In this document: positions 10,188-18,830 of the stretch, piece by piece
Position numbering within the stretch: position 1 is the stretch's first letter
Layout: every line of letters starts with the position of its first letter
Source of the DNA: Neorhizobium sp. SHOUNA12A
GTDB taxonomy: Bacteria; Pseudomonadota; Alphaproteobacteria; Rhizobiales; Rhizobiaceae
NCBI RefSeq assembly: GCF_023006505.1
Contig: NZ_JALBGV010000025.1
Coordinates: 1-64,000, forward strand
Direction of reading: 5' to 3'
DNA: 64,000 nt
The notes under the pieces: generated by a model
The model's database searches: none
Told to the model about the DNA's origin: nothing
The model's input: only the letters and a program-made list of their open reading frames with translations
Program-made: the position numbers and the translations under genes

Positions 10188-10544
10188 TCAGCTGGCGGCC
10201 AGCAGTTCCGTGCAGTAGCTCGGGCCGTTGGCGCCCGGACGATCGGAAATGATGGTGATGTCGCGGATCACGTAGCTGGAGGAGACGGTGATCTTCGCCG
10301 TGCAGCTGACGCTGGCGCTGCGGCCGCCCTGCTGCTTGATGCGATTATAGCCGCCACGCCAGGTATAGACGGTCGTGGAACCGTCGCTGGTGTCGCTGAT
10401 CGGCGGGCTGAACTTCGCGAAGAACTCGCCGGCCGAGTGGCCCACCCAGCGGCTCTCGATCGGATTGCTGGCAACGCTGACGGTGGTGCAGGCCGAAAGG
10501 GCGAGCGCGAAAAGGGCGGTCGATGCGAGGACGCGGCGGCTCAT
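10188..10544 (-). CDS. Small lipoprotein, unknown function
   Basis: A 118-residue protein with a lipoprotein signal (MSRRVLASTALFALALSAC, lipidated Cys19). The mature domain contains GYNRIKQQGG, a central Cys (SASVSCTAKITVSSSYVIRDI) and a second Cys near the end, possibly a disulfide. The Trp/Gly-rich VGHSAGEFFAKFSPPISDT and TVYTWRGGYN segment is seen in small outer-membrane lipoproteins of Rhizobiales whose role is unknown. AAGGA lies upstream of the ATG. An upstream extension of this frame runs antisense through the tRNA gene and is not credible. Confidence 0.75.
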   Translation of the reverse strand: MSRRVLASTALFALALSACTTVSVASNPIESRWVGHSAGEFFAKFSPPISDTSDGSTTVYTWRGGYNRIKQQGGRSASVSCTAKITVSSSYVIRDITIISDRPGANGPSYCTELLAAS

Positions 10545-10784
10545 GATCGTGAAAAATCCTTCATGTCTTCTGTTGTGCCCGGGAGGCAAGGCTTTTGAGG
10601 CTTTTTGAGGCAAGTCTTTCGAGACTGCACGTAACAGATTTTTGTTAGGCTTCGCGAGGCGATGAACGCCTCTCGACATCAAATTTCTCCTGCGCCGCTT
10701 TTTTGCAACGCCCCAGTTTTCCGCCTTTCCGGAGCGAGGGCGTGCGCGATCGCGAAGCTGTCGCATATTTTTCATGAGCGGCGC

Positions 10785-10813
10785 TTGTGCAATGAAAAAT
10801 GCTGGTCTATAGA
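10785..10813 (+). promoter_or_regulatory. tRNA-Pro promoter
   Basis: TTGTGC (10785-10790) and TATAGA (10808-10813) with a 17-base spacer; a C precedes the -35 as in typical alphaproteobacterial sigma70 promoters. The predicted start, about 10820, is 8 bases before the mature tRNA. Confidence 0.75.
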
Positions 10814-10827
10814 GGCGCCGCTGGTCA

Positions 10828-10904
10828 CGGAGTGTAGCGCAGTCTGGTAGCGCACCACGTTCGGGACGTGGGGGTCGAGTGTTCGAATCACTCCACTCCG
10901 ACCA
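10828..10904 (+). tRNA. tRNA-Pro (anticodon CGG)
   Basis: A 77-base cloverleaf with encoded CCA. The acceptor stem is CGGAGTG/CACTCCG with discriminator A. The anticodon stem CCACG/CGTGG encloses TTCGGGA, giving anticodon CGG. The T-loop is GTTCGAATC. It decodes CCG proline codons, which are frequent in this high-GC genome. The two genes downstream have noticeably lower GC than their surroundings. Confidence 0.97.
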
Positions 10905-11367
10905 GCTGTAGCCCTTGGTATTCATTGCCAAAAAAGCAGGGTTACTAATGTTGCCCGAGCATTTACATCTAACGTTATCCCTAACGATACGATTTTGGTA
11001 CGCATTAGGCTGCCAACGTAAAAAGCCCTCCGAAGAGGCGTTCGGCTCAATCATAGCCGAACCGGGCTCGGACCCCCTTGATCAAGCCGACGCCAAGTCC
11101 GACACGATCCGGCGAGGAACACGACCGTGAGCGCACCAATACCAGCGCGAGGCCCCAACCCAGTGCCAGTCGATGTGATGGGTCAGCCTAAGCTCAATAA
11201 AGAGGATGGACAGTAGGGCAAAGATCTCATGTAGTTTCTCCCAGCACTCGGAACGGGCGCTCGTGAGATAGTTTGACTTGGAAATGATAGGCGCAAATTT
11301 CGCCAGCAGGCGGCTTGCGAATACCGCTTCTACTGGTGCAATGTTCTCGCTGCGCGGAGGGGTTGAT
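10905..11367. other. Gene-free stretch after tRNA-Pro
   Basis: About 460 bases of lower-GC sequence. I see no supported gene. The only clear structure is a perfect 8-bp stem GTTCGGCT/AGCCGAAC (11040-11062) without a T-tract. No duplicate of the tRNA 3' end was found downstream as far as 13060. Confidence 0.6.
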
Positions 11368-12039
11368 ATGAGCGGCAAGGCGAAGTTCTGGACTGTAATT
11401 GTCGTTCTTTGGTTCGGCTTTATGTTCGCCTGGAACCTCTACAAACAGCGCCAGGAGGAGGCGAAGGTCGATACCTTCCGGAATACGGTTTTGGCCAGGC
11501 TGGACGCCGCAGAGAAGTCCTCGGCCACTCCAGCGCAGAAGAGCAAGCAGATTATCGATGCAGCATTTATGGACTGGGGCGCGCTGGACATCGTTAATGA
11601 ACGATACCCCGATCATCCTATCCGACAACGGGCCATTGAACATGTGGCACTGGGCTACCAAGCAATCGATCCCGTTGGATCGCTACCGTTCGAACGGCTA
11701 GCCGATATTGACTGCGCGGGACGGGTCAACAGGGTCACGAAGAAGTCGGGAGGCTACACCCGGGACGACGTCATTGCGGGATGGGCGGTCGCACGGCGCG
11801 ATTTGGAAACGTGGACTCCCAACGTAGCAAATGCCCGTGAGGTATCCAGCGCCTGCGAGCACCGCTTCGCGCTGATCCTGAAGCGCATCGAACCGAAGGA
11901 GACGACAACCGTGAAGGACGTCGGTGCCGTGGCGGGTAAGGTCGTAGGTGAGGTCGGAAGCTGGTGGGACAGCGCCACCAAGCCCCTGTCGGATGCTGTC
12001 GATGAATTCAAGGCTGGCTACAGTTCCGGGAAGAAGTAG
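11368..12039 (+). CDS. Membrane-anchored protein of unknown function (orphan)
   Basis: A 223-residue protein that I do not recognise. An N-terminal membrane span (about residues 7-25, FWTVIVVLWFGFMFAWNLY) is followed by a charged soluble domain with two short hydrophobic helices and a C-terminal Gly/Ser region (VGEVGSWWDSATKPLSDAVDEFKAGYSSGKK). Three cysteines are absent from the anchor and there is no signal cleavage site, so it is probably N-in and periplasmic. The start is set by GGAGG (11356-11360), 7 bases before the ATG. Base composition is less GC-rich than neighbours, and it pairs with the next gene in the same direction, 29 bases apart, suggesting an acquired two-gene cassette. Confidence 0.6.
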   Translation: MSGKAKFWTVIVVLWFGFMFAWNLYKQRQEEAKVDTFRNTVLARLDAAEKSSATPAQKSKQIIDAAFMDWGALDIVNERYPDHPIRQRAIEHVALGYQAIDPVGSLPFERLADIDCAGRVNRVTKKSGGYTRDDVIAGWAVARRDLETWTPNVANAREVSSACEHRFALILKRIEPKETTTVKDVGAVAGKVVGEVGSWWDSATKPLSDAVDEFKAGYSSGKK

Positions 12040-12068
12040 TTCTTGTTACCCAGTGGGAAAAGTATCCG

Positions 12069-12842
12069 ATGAAATCAGAACGCCTCTACCGGATTGATTT
12101 CACCACCACTGAACTCAGGCAGGTGCCCAAGCTCCATTCCGGTTTTCTTGTCACGTCGTGCTTGGCGATCAACGATATATCACTGTCCTTGAGATTGCTG
12201 CTGATGGCGTTAAACAGCAAGTCAAAGCTTTCTGCGAATGCAGATGACGCGATGACGGAGTTCGTGTTCTCCCAGCTTCAGATGATCGAGCGTGGCCTCG
12301 GAGCCAAAATCTATGAGTACCTCAACATGCTCGGGGCCTATCACACCAGATGTAAAAAGGCGAACGACACCATCATGCTTCCCTTGGTGAAGGCGACCCT
12401 GGATGAAGCCGAAAGCATATATCGCGTGGGCGATGCCTACGAGCTTGCTCAATGGTATCGGAACAATGCCTCGTCACATTATCTCGTCAGCCCTATTACC
12501 GATCTGATGATGAAGGCCGACATCGCAGAGGACCACGTTATCTACCTGGCAGAACAGCAAGGGAACGCTAACTACCTCATTGGCGAGCAAGTACTCCTCG
12601 GAAGGCTTTCCCAAGGAAGTAAGAACGGTGAGGAGATGGGCGATCTCCTCAAGAGCTACGGGAAATGGGTGGAAGACACCGCTCGGTTTGTCTTGAAAGT
12701 CCATGGGGACCTCACAGTCGAGCTATTCCAGAAGATTTTTCCGAATAAGATTGCGACGCAGTTCTCGGTGAAGCCAGACCATCATCTGGTGTCGGAAGTC
12801 ACCGAGGCGACACTTCCTGTCCTGTGGTCGTTTCCGAAATAA
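12069..12842 (+). CDS. Soluble protein of unknown function (orphan)
   Basis: A 257-residue, mostly helical, cytoplasmic protein without a recognised domain. It has no signal peptide or membrane span. Features are MNVSxx-free helices such as LLLMALNSKSKLSANADDAMTEFVFSQ (about 45-70 region), a Tyr/His-rich centre (YELAQWYRNNASSHYLVSP) and a C-terminal PVLWSFPK. Its codon use and lower GC match the preceding orphan gene and differ from the flanking LacI and lipoprotein genes. Helical orphans of this size next to tRNA genes are often island cargo or defence genes; that is inference, and no catalytic motif is visible. Confidence 0.6.
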   Translation: MKSERLYRIDFTTTELRQVPKLHSGFLVTSCLAINDISLSLRLLLMALNSKSKLSANADDAMTEFVFSQLQMIERGLGAKIYEYLNMLGAYHTRCKKANDTIMLPLVKATLDEAESIYRVGDAYELAQWYRNNASSHYLVSPITDLMMKADIAEDHVIYLAEQQGNANYLIGEQVLLGRLSQGSKNGEEMGDLLKSYGKWVEDTARFVLKVHGDLTVELFQKIFPNKIATQFSVKPDHHLVSEVTEATLPVLWSFPK

Positions 12843-13062
12843 GACCGGAGCCGGCAGCCCTCAAGGAAGCGTTTAGCTACCCGGCCGCTGGATCGGTCTT
12901 ATCCACAACCCGCACTTTAGCAGGGCGAGATTATACTAGGGATCGCCATCCCGCTAATGCATCATGGCGGCGGGAACGTGTAACTTGTTGAAAGACCTTC
13001 CGGCTCAGGAACCGCTTCGGCGGTAGTGCCTGCACCTGGCAGGGGAGAGGGCCGTAAAGCGC

Positions 13063-14088
13063 ATGCCGCCTAGACGCGCCAGATCGGAACGGGTGACCCT
13101 GCTCGATGTCGCCAATGTTCTCGGAATCAGCTCGATCACCGTGTCCCGCGCCCTGCGAGAGCCGGAAAAGGTGTCCGAACCGCTTCGGCAGAAGATCCTC
13201 CGCCAGGTGGAGCAGATGGGTTACGTGCCCGATCTTGCCGCCCGGGCGCTCGCAAGCCGCCACAACGGCATTATCGGGGTTCTGGCGCCGGCGCTGACCA
13301 ATCATGCCTATCTCGGCATCATGAGCGGCATCGAGGAACCGGTGCGCGATACGGATTTCCGCATCCAGTATGCCAATACCAACCACGATGCGGACCAGGA
13401 ATACCGTCAGGTCAAGCTTTTCCTGTCGCAGCATCCGGCCGGCATCCTGCTGACGGGATTGCAGGACCAGCGGGTCAGCGATCTGCTTGAGCGCGCGCCA
13501 TGCCCGGTGGTTCAGATCGTCGATCTCAACCTGCTGCCCTCGGGTATCGCGGTCGGCATCAATCATCGCGGGGCGGCGGAGACGGCGACGCGCCATCTGC
13601 TTGCCTGCGGATATCGCCGCATCGGCCTGATCGGCGGCAGCCGCGACCTTCGCGCCCAGCGACGGCATGATGGCTATGCGCTGGCGATGCAGGAAGCGGG
13701 GCTCTACGATCCGGGCCTCGTCATGACCGAGCACAAGCAAACGAGCATGCAGCTCGGCTGCGACCTCTTCAAGCGGCTGCTGGAAACGGCGCCCGATGTC
13801 GACGCGGTATTCTGCCAGAACGACGATCTTGCGCTCGGCGCGCTGTTCGAAGCGCAACGGGCGGGACTGCGCGTGCCGGATGATTTCGGGATCTGCGGTT
13901 ATAACGACCTGGATTTTGCGCTCTGCGCCGAACCGAGGCTGACGACCATCCGTGTGCCGCGTTTCCAGATGGGCTATCGCGCCACGGATCTCATCATTCG
14001 CGCCATCAACGACGAATGCCTGCCGAGCCGCGTCGTCCAGCTGCCGTTCGATCTCATCCAACGGGGCTCGACGCGGCCGCTCGCGTGA
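13063..14088 (+). CDS. LacI-family transcriptional regulator (GntR-like)
   Basis: A 341-residue repressor. The N-terminal helix-turn-helix is TLLDVANVLGISSITVSRAL (residues 12-31), followed by the hinge helix (PDLAARALASR) and a periplasmic-binding-protein-like effector domain (ANTNHDADQEYRQVKLFL ... GICGYNDLDFALCAEPRLTTIRVPRFQMG). It resembles the gluconate repressor GntR subgroup, but no sugar catabolic gene is next to it in this window. It is monocistronic and converges on cysN across a bidirectional terminator. Confidence 0.9.
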   Translation: MPPRRARSERVTLLDVANVLGISSITVSRALREPEKVSEPLRQKILRQVEQMGYVPDLAARALASRHNGIIGVLAPALTNHAYLGIMSGIEEPVRDTDFRIQYANTNHDADQEYRQVKLFLSQHPAGILLTGLQDQRVSDLLERAPCPVVQIVDLNLLPSGIAVGINHRGAAETATRHLLACGYRRIGLIGGSRDLRAQRRHDGYALAMQEAGLYDPGLVMTEHKQTSMQLGCDLFKRLLETAPDVDAVFCQNDDLALGALFEAQRAGLRVPDDFGICGYNDLDFALCAEPRLTTIRVPRFQMGYRATDLIIRAINDECLPSRVVQLPFDLIQRGSTRPLA

Positions 14089-14104
14089 CGGGGACTGACA
14101 ACAA

Positions 14105-14128
14105 AAAAGGGACCTTCCGGCCCCTTTT
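14105..14128. terminator. Bidirectional terminator between the LacI gene and cysN
   Basis: The stem AAAAGGG-CC (14105-14114) pairs with GG-CCCTTTT (14119-14128) around TTCC. Each strand ends in a short T-run, matching the convergent gene ends on both sides. Confidence 0.75.
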
Positions 14129-14151
14129 CCATTTCCCGCCGATCGAAACGA

Positions 14152-15651
14152 TCAAATATCTCCACCGGCGTTGGAGAACAGTTCCGCCGCCTGCTTGGCG
14201 GTCATCCGCTTGACCTCGGTCTCGTCGCGGCGGTTGGCGAAGAGTTCGCTTGCCATCAGCTGCTCGGCAAGGTCGGCCGGCAGCGACAGCACGACGCGCT
14301 GGCCTTCGCCCCCTTGGCCACGATGGATGCCGCCGACCTCGCCGCGCTTGGCGGTGATCATGCCGCCGGCCACCGTGTTCAGCGTATCCGGATCGATCAG
14401 GATGAAGGCGCCGGTCGAGCGGTTCTGCTCGTAAGCGTCGAAGACCGCCAGTTCCTCGAAGGAGAGGCGCACCTTGCCGATCGCGTTCATGGCGAGCGTC
14501 GAGGCATGCGGCTGCCACTTGCCGGTCGCAAGCTCAAGCTGGCTGATCGGTTCGACCGCGACGCGCTGGCGGCGCGAACCGCTCTTCAACCAGTAGCGTT
14601 TGCCGGGCTCGATGCCGCCCGGCTGCAGCGACACGAGCTGGGCGTCGAAATGGTGGCCGGTCATCGGCTGGCCGTCGAGCGAAACGATCACGTCGCCGCG
14701 CGCCACGTCCACCTGCCGGTCGAGAACCAGCGTGATGGCATCGCCAGCGACCGCCGCGTTGCGCACCAGGTCGAAGGTGACGATCCGGCTGACATTGGCG
14801 ACCGTGCCGGAAGGCAGGATGACGACGGAGTCGCCCGGCTTCACCGAGCCGCCCGCGACAGTTCCCTGATACCCGCGAAAACTCTCGCCGGGACGGACGA
14901 CACGCTGCACCGGCAGGCGGAAACCGCCGGCCTGGGTGGAACGCACGGTCGCCAGCTCCAGCGTCTCGACCAGGGTCGGACCGTCATACCAGGGCATCGA
15001 GGCATCGGCCGGATAAACGACGTTTTCGCCCTTCAGCGCCGACATCGGGATGGCGGTGATCTGGCGCACACCGAGCGACAGGGCAAATTCGCGGAATTCG
15101 TGCGAGATCCTGTCGAAGATTGCCTTGTCGTAGTTGACGAGGTCGATCTTGTTGACCGCGAGCACGAACTGGCGGATGCCCATCAGGGCGGCGATCGTCG
15201 CGTGCCGGCGGGTCTGTTCGAGAAGGCCGGCGCGGGCGTCGGCAAGCAGGATGGCGAGATCGGCGGTCGAGGCGCCAGTCGCCATGTTGCGGGTATATTG
15301 CTCATGGCCGGGCGTATCGGCGACGATGAACGAGCGCCGGTCGGTCGAGAAATAACGATAGGCAACGTCGATCGTGATACCCTGTTCGCGTTCGGCCTGC
15401 AGGCCGTCGAGCAGCAGGGCGAAGTCCGGCAGGCCGAGGTCGTTCTGGCCGCCCGAGTCGCGGGCAAGCGTCGCGGCCTGGTCTTCCTTGACCGCCTTGG
15501 TGTCCCAGAGCAGCCGGCCGATCAGCGTCGACTTGCCGTCGTCGACGGAGCCGCAGGTGATGAGGCGCAGCGGACGCGTGTCGCGCACCGCCTTCAGGGG
15601 TTCTGCGAAGGGCAGGATGGTCGCCGAGGCGTTTTGGGCGGGAGCGGTCAT
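14152..15651 (-). CDS. cysN: Sulfate adenylyltransferase, GTPase subunit CysN
   Basis: CysN hydrolyses GTP to drive CysD-catalysed formation of adenosine 5'-phosphosulfate (APS) from sulfate and ATP. The 499-residue protein has the translation-factor GTPase motifs: P-loop GSVDDGKST (residues 34-42), DTPGHEQYTRNMATGAS (G3) and NKIDL (G4), followed by two beta-barrel domains. There is no C-terminal APS-kinase domain, unlike NodQ/CysNC fusions, consistent with the adjacent cysH being an APS reductase that does not need PAPS. It is the last gene of cysHDN: its ATG lies 1 base after the cysD stop. Confidence 0.97.
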   Translation of the reverse strand: MTAPAQNASATILPFAEPLKAVRDTRPLRLITCGSVDDGKSTLIGRLLWDTKAVKEDQAATLARDSGGQNDLGLPDFALLLDGLQAEREQGITIDVAYRYFSTDRRSFIVADTPGHEQYTRNMATGASTADLAILLADARAGLLEQTRRHATIAALMGIRQFVLAVNKIDLVNYDKAIFDRISHEFREFALSLGVRQITAIPMSALKGENVVYPADASMPWYDGPTLVETLELATVRSTQAGGFRLPVQRVVRPGESFRGYQGTVAGGSVKPGDSVVILPSGTVANVSRIVTFDLVRNAAVAGDAITLVLDRQVDVARGDVIVSLDGQPMTGHHFDAQLVSLQPGGIEPGKRYWLKSGSRRQRVAVEPISQLELATGKWQPHASTLAMNAIGKVRLSFEELAVFDAYEQNRSTGAFILIDPDTLNTVAGGMITAKRGEVGGIHRGQGGEGQRVVLSLPADLAEQLMASELFANRRDETEVKRMTAKQAAELFSNAGGDI

Positions 15652-15652
15652 C

Positions 15653-16606
15653 TCAGAAATATCCTTCGCGCTTCTTCTTTTCCATCGAGCCGGACTGGTC
15701 GCGGTCGATCGCGCGGCCCTGGCGTTCGGAAACGGTGGCGATTTCGAGCTCGGCGATCACCTCTTCGAGGTTGGAGGCTGTCGAGCGGATGGCGCCGGTC
15801 AGCGGGAAGCAGCCGAGCGTGCGGAAACGGATCATGCCCTGCTGCACGGTTTCGCCGGGCAGCAGTTCAAGCCGCGGATCCTCGGCAAGGATCATCATCC
15901 CGTCGCGCTCCACATAGGGGCGTTCGGCGGCGTAATAGAGCGGCACGAGTGGGATGTCCTCCGCCTGGATGTAACGCCAGATGTCGACCTCGGTCCAGTT
16001 GGAGAGCGGGAAGGCGCGCACGCTTTCCCCTTTCCGAACCATGCCGTTATAGACGTTCCACAGTTCCGGGCGCTGGTTGCGCGGGTCCCATTTGTGGTCC
16101 GGGGTGCGGAACGAATAGATGCGTTCCTTGGCGCGGGAGGCTTCCTCGTCGCGTCGGGCGCCACCGAAGGCCGCGTCATAGCCGCCGGCATCGAGGGCCT
16201 GGCGCAGGGCCTCGGTCTTCATGATGTCGGTGTAGAGCGCCGAACCGTGGCTGAACGGCGTGATGCCTTCCTCGGCGCCGCGCGGATTGGTGTGGACCAC
16301 GAGGTCGAGATCGTATTTCTCGGCGATCTGGTCGCGGAACTCGATCATCTCCTTGAACTTCCACGTCGTGTCCACGTGCAAGAGCGGGAAGGGGACGCGG
16401 CCGGGATAAAAGGCCTTGCGGGCGAGATGGAGCAGGACGGAGGAGTCCTTGCCGATCGAATAGAGCATGACGGGTTTTTCGAATTCCGCCGCCACTTCGC
16501 GAAAGATGTGGATCGCTTCGTTTTCGAGGGCCTTCAGATGCGGATCGAGCGGCGGTCTGGAAACGGGCGGGTTCTTCACTTCCGTTTCCTGTACTGACAA
16601 GGGCAT
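15653..16606 (-). CDS. cysD: Sulfate adenylyltransferase subunit CysD
   Basis: CysD is the catalytic ATP-pyrophosphatase-type subunit that forms APS with CysN. The 317-residue protein carries the PP-loop [18 protein letters not shown] near residue 50, [17 protein letters not shown] and a conserved C-terminal [21 protein letters not shown]. The start was placed at the ATG with GGAGA 6 bases upstream; a longer frame has an 11-residue extension with no ribosome site. It is coupled to cysN (1-base gap) and follows cysH by 42 bases. Confidence 0.97.
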   Translation of the reverse strand: MPLSVQETEVKNPPVSRPPLDPHLKALENEAIHIFREVAAEFEKPVMLYSIGKDSSVLLHLARKAFYPGRVPFPLLHVDTTWKFKEMIEFRDQIAEKYDLDLVVHTNPRGAEEGITPFSHGSALYTDIMKTEALRQALDAGGYDAAFGGARRDEEASRAKERIYSFRTPDHKWDPRNQRPELWNVYNGMVRKGESVRAFPLSNWTEVDIWRYIQAEDIPLVPLYYAAERPYVERDGMMILAEDPRLELLPGETVQQGMIRFRTLGCFPLTGAIRSTASNLEEVIAELEIATVSERQGRAIDRDQSGSMEKKKREGYF

Positions 16607-16648
16607 TTCGGTCTCCGGGTAGTCTCTAGAAACAAACAAGAAAGAGCT

Positions 16649-17419
16649 TCAGTTCGCTTGGGGGCCAGGCTCTGCGATCGGTTGAGCGGCGTTTTCCGGC
16701 ACATGCAGGCCGCACTCGCGCTTCTCGTCGTTTTCCCACCACCAGCGGCCGGCGCGCTCGGGCTCGCCGGGCTTGATGGCGCGGGTACAGGGTTCGCAGC
16801 CGATCGAAGGATAACCGCGCTTGTGGAGTGGATTGACCGGGATCGCCTCCGACGCCACATGGGCGTTGATCGTCTCGATGTCCCAGTCGGCCAGCGGGTT
16901 GATCTTGATCAGGTTGCGCTCGGCATCGTATTCCGCAAACGGCGTCGTGGCGCGATTGCCCGACTGGCCGCGGCGAAGGCCGGTGATCCAGACGTCGGCG
17001 CCGGCTAAGGCCTTGGCCAGAGGCTTCAGCTTGCGCACATGACAGCAGGCGTGGCGGGCTTCGACGCTGTCGTAGAAGCCGTTGAGACCATATTTCGCGG
17101 CGTATTCGTCGACGTCGTCCTGTTCCGGCCGAAAACGGTGGATCTCGATGCCGTAGCGTTCTTCGGTCTCGCCGATCAGGTCGACGGTTTCCTTGAACAG
17201 CCGCCCGGTTTCGAGCGTCGAGACCTCGACCGGCAGGCAGTGCGTGCCGATCGCTGCTGTGATCACCTGATCCTCGATGCCGAGCGAGGTGGTGAACACG
17301 GCGCGGCCGAGCTCGGCGGCAAGCGCCAGGCGGCCGACAAGGTCGAGGCTTTCAAGCTTTGCGTCGAGGGTGGCGGCCAATCCTAAGCGATCCTGGCCGG
17401 CGGCGTCGTGCAGTGTCAT
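16649..17419 (-). CDS. cysH: Assimilatory adenylylsulfate (APS) reductase CysH
   Basis: CysH reduces APS to sulfite with thioredoxin in the cysteine-synthesis pathway. The 256-residue protein has the PP-loop-like FTTSLGIEDQVI, the two Cys pairs CCHVRK and CEPC that bind a [4Fe-4S] cluster in APS reductases, and the C-terminal catalytic ECGLH. The cluster cysteines distinguish it from the PAPS reductase of enteric bacteria and fit the lack of an APS kinase here. GGAAG lies upstream of the chosen ATG. It is first in the operon cysH-cysD-cysN, divergent from the Rrf2 regulator. Confidence 0.95.
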   Translation of the reverse strand: MTLHDAAGQDRLGLAATLDAKLESLDLVGRLALAAELGRAVFTTSLGIEDQVITAAIGTHCLPVEVSTLETGRLFKETVDLIGETEERYGIEIHRFRPEQDDVDEYAAKYGLNGFYDSVEARHACCHVRKLKPLAKALAGADVWITGLRRGQSGNRATTPFAEYDAERNLIKINPLADWDIETINAHVASEAIPVNPLHKRGYPSIGCEPCTRAIKPGEPERAGRWWWENDEKRECGLHVPENAAQPIAEPGPQAN

Positions 17420-17442
17420 GGGTCTTCTTCCGTGAGCAATTG

Positions 17443-17455
17443 CTGGATTATCCAG
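17443..17455. promoter_or_regulatory. Inverted repeat upstream of cysH (candidate operator)
   Basis: CTGGAT-T-ATCCAG is a perfect 6-bp inverted repeat, 24 bases upstream of the cysH start in the cysH/Rrf2 divergent region (17420-17776). The rest of that 357-base region shows no gene. Rrf2 regulators bind such short dyads; linkage to this one is inference. Confidence 0.35.
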
Positions 17456-17776
17456 ATTCCACGCGCGTAAAGACAGGAAAACCCGTTTCTTCCCATGGTG
17501 ATGCGGAGCAAATATCTCTCCAAAGCGACGCTCACACAGAAAACCTGCCGCCTTAACCAAAAGTGACCGAATTTATCCCGGAAACCCCTGCATTGGTTTG
17601 TATTTTCTCGTGATTTGAGCTATTGCGGGAACATGTCTCCGGGGCTTTGTTTCCCCTGGCGGATATGCAGCCCCTGAGCGCCCTTCCGGCGCCCCCGTGG
17701 ATGCCCCGAACGAAGCTGAACTGAGCGGCGCCGTAAGGACTATTTACCTTGCGGCGGCGCTATTGTCGATGGTTGC

Positions 17777-18235
17777 GTGATGATATCCCAGAAAGCGAAA
17801 TACGCTCTGCGGGCCCTGGCCGCCCTGGCCCAGGCCGATCCCGAAGAGCCGATGCTGATTTCCGAGATTGCCCTCCAGCAGAGCATTCCGAAGAAATTCC
17901 TGGAACAGATCCTGCTCGACCTGAAACGCTCCGGCATCGTCGTTTCCCGCCGCGGCAAGCAGGGCGGTTATCTTCTCCTGAAACCTGCTGACGCCATCAC
18001 CTTCGGCGAGGTCCTGCGCCTGGTCGATGGCCCGATCGCGCCGCTCCCCTGCCTGTCGCAGACCGCCTACCGCAAATGCGAGGATTGCGACGGCGAACAC
18101 CTCTGCGAAATCCGCCACGTCTTCGCCCGCGTCGCCGATGCGACCCGCGACGTGCTGTTCAACACCACGATCGCCGATGCCGTCGAAGGCGCCGGCGACG
18201 CCAAGCCGCCGGTCAGGGAACTGCTGACGGCTTGA
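17777..18235 (+). CDS. Rrf2-family transcriptional regulator with four clustered cysteines
   Basis: A 152-residue winged-helix repressor. The DNA-binding part is AKYALRALAALAQ ... ISEIALQQSIPKKFLEQILLDLKRSGIVVSRRGKQGGY. After it come Cys92, Cys101, Cys104 and Cys110 (CLSQTAYRKCEDCDGEHLC), more than the three used for Fe-S clusters in IscR/RirA, so it probably senses an Fe-S cluster or thiol state. It lies divergently from cysHDN and upstream of the sulfate transporter genes, making it a likely regulator of sulfur assimilation. The frame starts GTG-ATG; either could be used and no strong ribosome site is visible. Confidence 0.9.
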   Translation: MMISQKAKYALRALAALAQADPEEPMLISEIALQQSIPKKFLEQILLDLKRSGIVVSRRGKQGGYLLLKPADAITFGEVLRLVDGPIAPLPCLSQTAYRKCEDCDGEHLCEIRHVFARVADATRDVLFNTTIADAVEGAGDAKPPVRELLTA

Positions 18236-18249
18236 GAATTGCTTCCGGC

Positions 18250-18277
18250 TTGGCGATGTACCAAAATTTGGTATAAT
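18250..18277 (+). promoter_or_regulatory. parDE promoter with overlapping palindromic operator
   Basis: TTGGCG (18250-18255) and TATAAT (18272-18277) are 16 bases apart. The spacer is filled by the perfect palindrome TACCAAAATTTGGTA (18259-18273), which also overlaps the -10. This is the expected arrangement for autorepression by a ribbon-helix-helix antitoxin. Confidence 0.75.
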
Positions 18278-18295
18278 GGCGAGGCAGGAGGCAGC

Positions 18296-18541
18296 ATGGC
18301 TCGAAATACATCCATCTCACTTGGCGATCATTTCGCCAGCTTCATCGACACGCAGGTCGAAAGCGGCCGTTATGGTTCGGCAAGCGATGTCGTCAGGGCA
18401 GGCCTGCGCCTGCTTGAAGAACATGAGGCCCGGGTCAAAGCTTTACAGGACGCTCTGATTGCCGGTGAAGAGTCTGGCCCGCCACAACCCTTTGATAATC
18501 AGGCATTTCTGAAGCGGATGCGAGCGCGTCATGGCCGCTAA
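18296..18541 (+). CDS. parD: ParD-family ribbon-helix-helix antitoxin
   Basis: An 81-residue antitoxin. The N-terminal RHH is typical of ParD (ARNTSISLGDHFASFIDTQVESGRYGSASDVVRAGLRLLEEHE), with a C-terminal acidic toxin-binding tail. It binds ParE and represses its own promoter. AGGAGG sits just before the ATG; an upstream frame extension crosses the promoter and is discarded. It overlaps parE by 11 bases. It lies between the Rrf2 gene and the sulfate-binding protein gene, so the TA pair separates a regulator from a likely target. Confidence 0.92.
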   Translation: MARNTSISLGDHFASFIDTQVESGRYGSASDVVRAGLRLLEEHEARVKALQDALIAGEESGPPQPFDNQAFLKRMRARHGR

Positions 18542-18830
18542 GGGCCGGGACTATAAGCTTTCACCGCTCGCGGAAGAGGATCTTGAGGATATTTGGGGTT
18601 ACACGGTCGAAACGTGGTCTTGGGAACAGGCCGAGCGCTACCACGATGAACTGATCTCAACTCTGGAAGGATTGGCGGCAGGGCGGAAACTCGGTCGGCC
18701 GGTTGATATTCGGCAAGGGTATTTCAAATATTCCGTCGGTGCGCATTGTGTTTTCTATCGGTTTTCCGAAAGCGCGATCGATATTATCCGCATCCTCCAT
18801 CAGAAGATGGACGTCAGCCGACACCTCTAG
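18531..18830 (+). CDS. parE: ParE-family toxin
   Basis: A 99-residue ParE toxin of the RelE/ParE superfamily: LSPLAEEDLEDIWGYTVETWSWEQAERYHDELIS, GRPVDIRQGYFKYSVGAHCVFYRF and a terminal IIRILHQKMDVSRHL. ParE proteins inhibit DNA gyrase; the conserved HQKMD terminus is characteristic. The start overlaps parD, giving coupled translation. It appears intact. Confidence 0.92.
   Translation: MAAKGRDYKLSPLAEEDLEDIWGYTVETWSWEQAERYHDELISTLEGLAAGRKLGRPVDIRQGYFKYSVGAHCVFYRFSESAIDIIRILHQKMDVSRHL

Noticed and set aside
10545-11054. Upstream extension of the 10188-10544 lipoprotein frame
   Set aside because: It reads antisense through the tRNA-Pro gene and has no protein-like sequence before the lipoprotein signal.
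11040-11062. 8-bp hairpin as a tRNA or operon terminator
   Set aside because: It has no T-tract and lies well beyond the tRNA.
10905-13060. Attachment-site duplication of the tRNA-Pro 3' end
   Set aside because: I looked for a copy of the T-arm and acceptor sequence downstream and found none, so site-specific integration is not shown.
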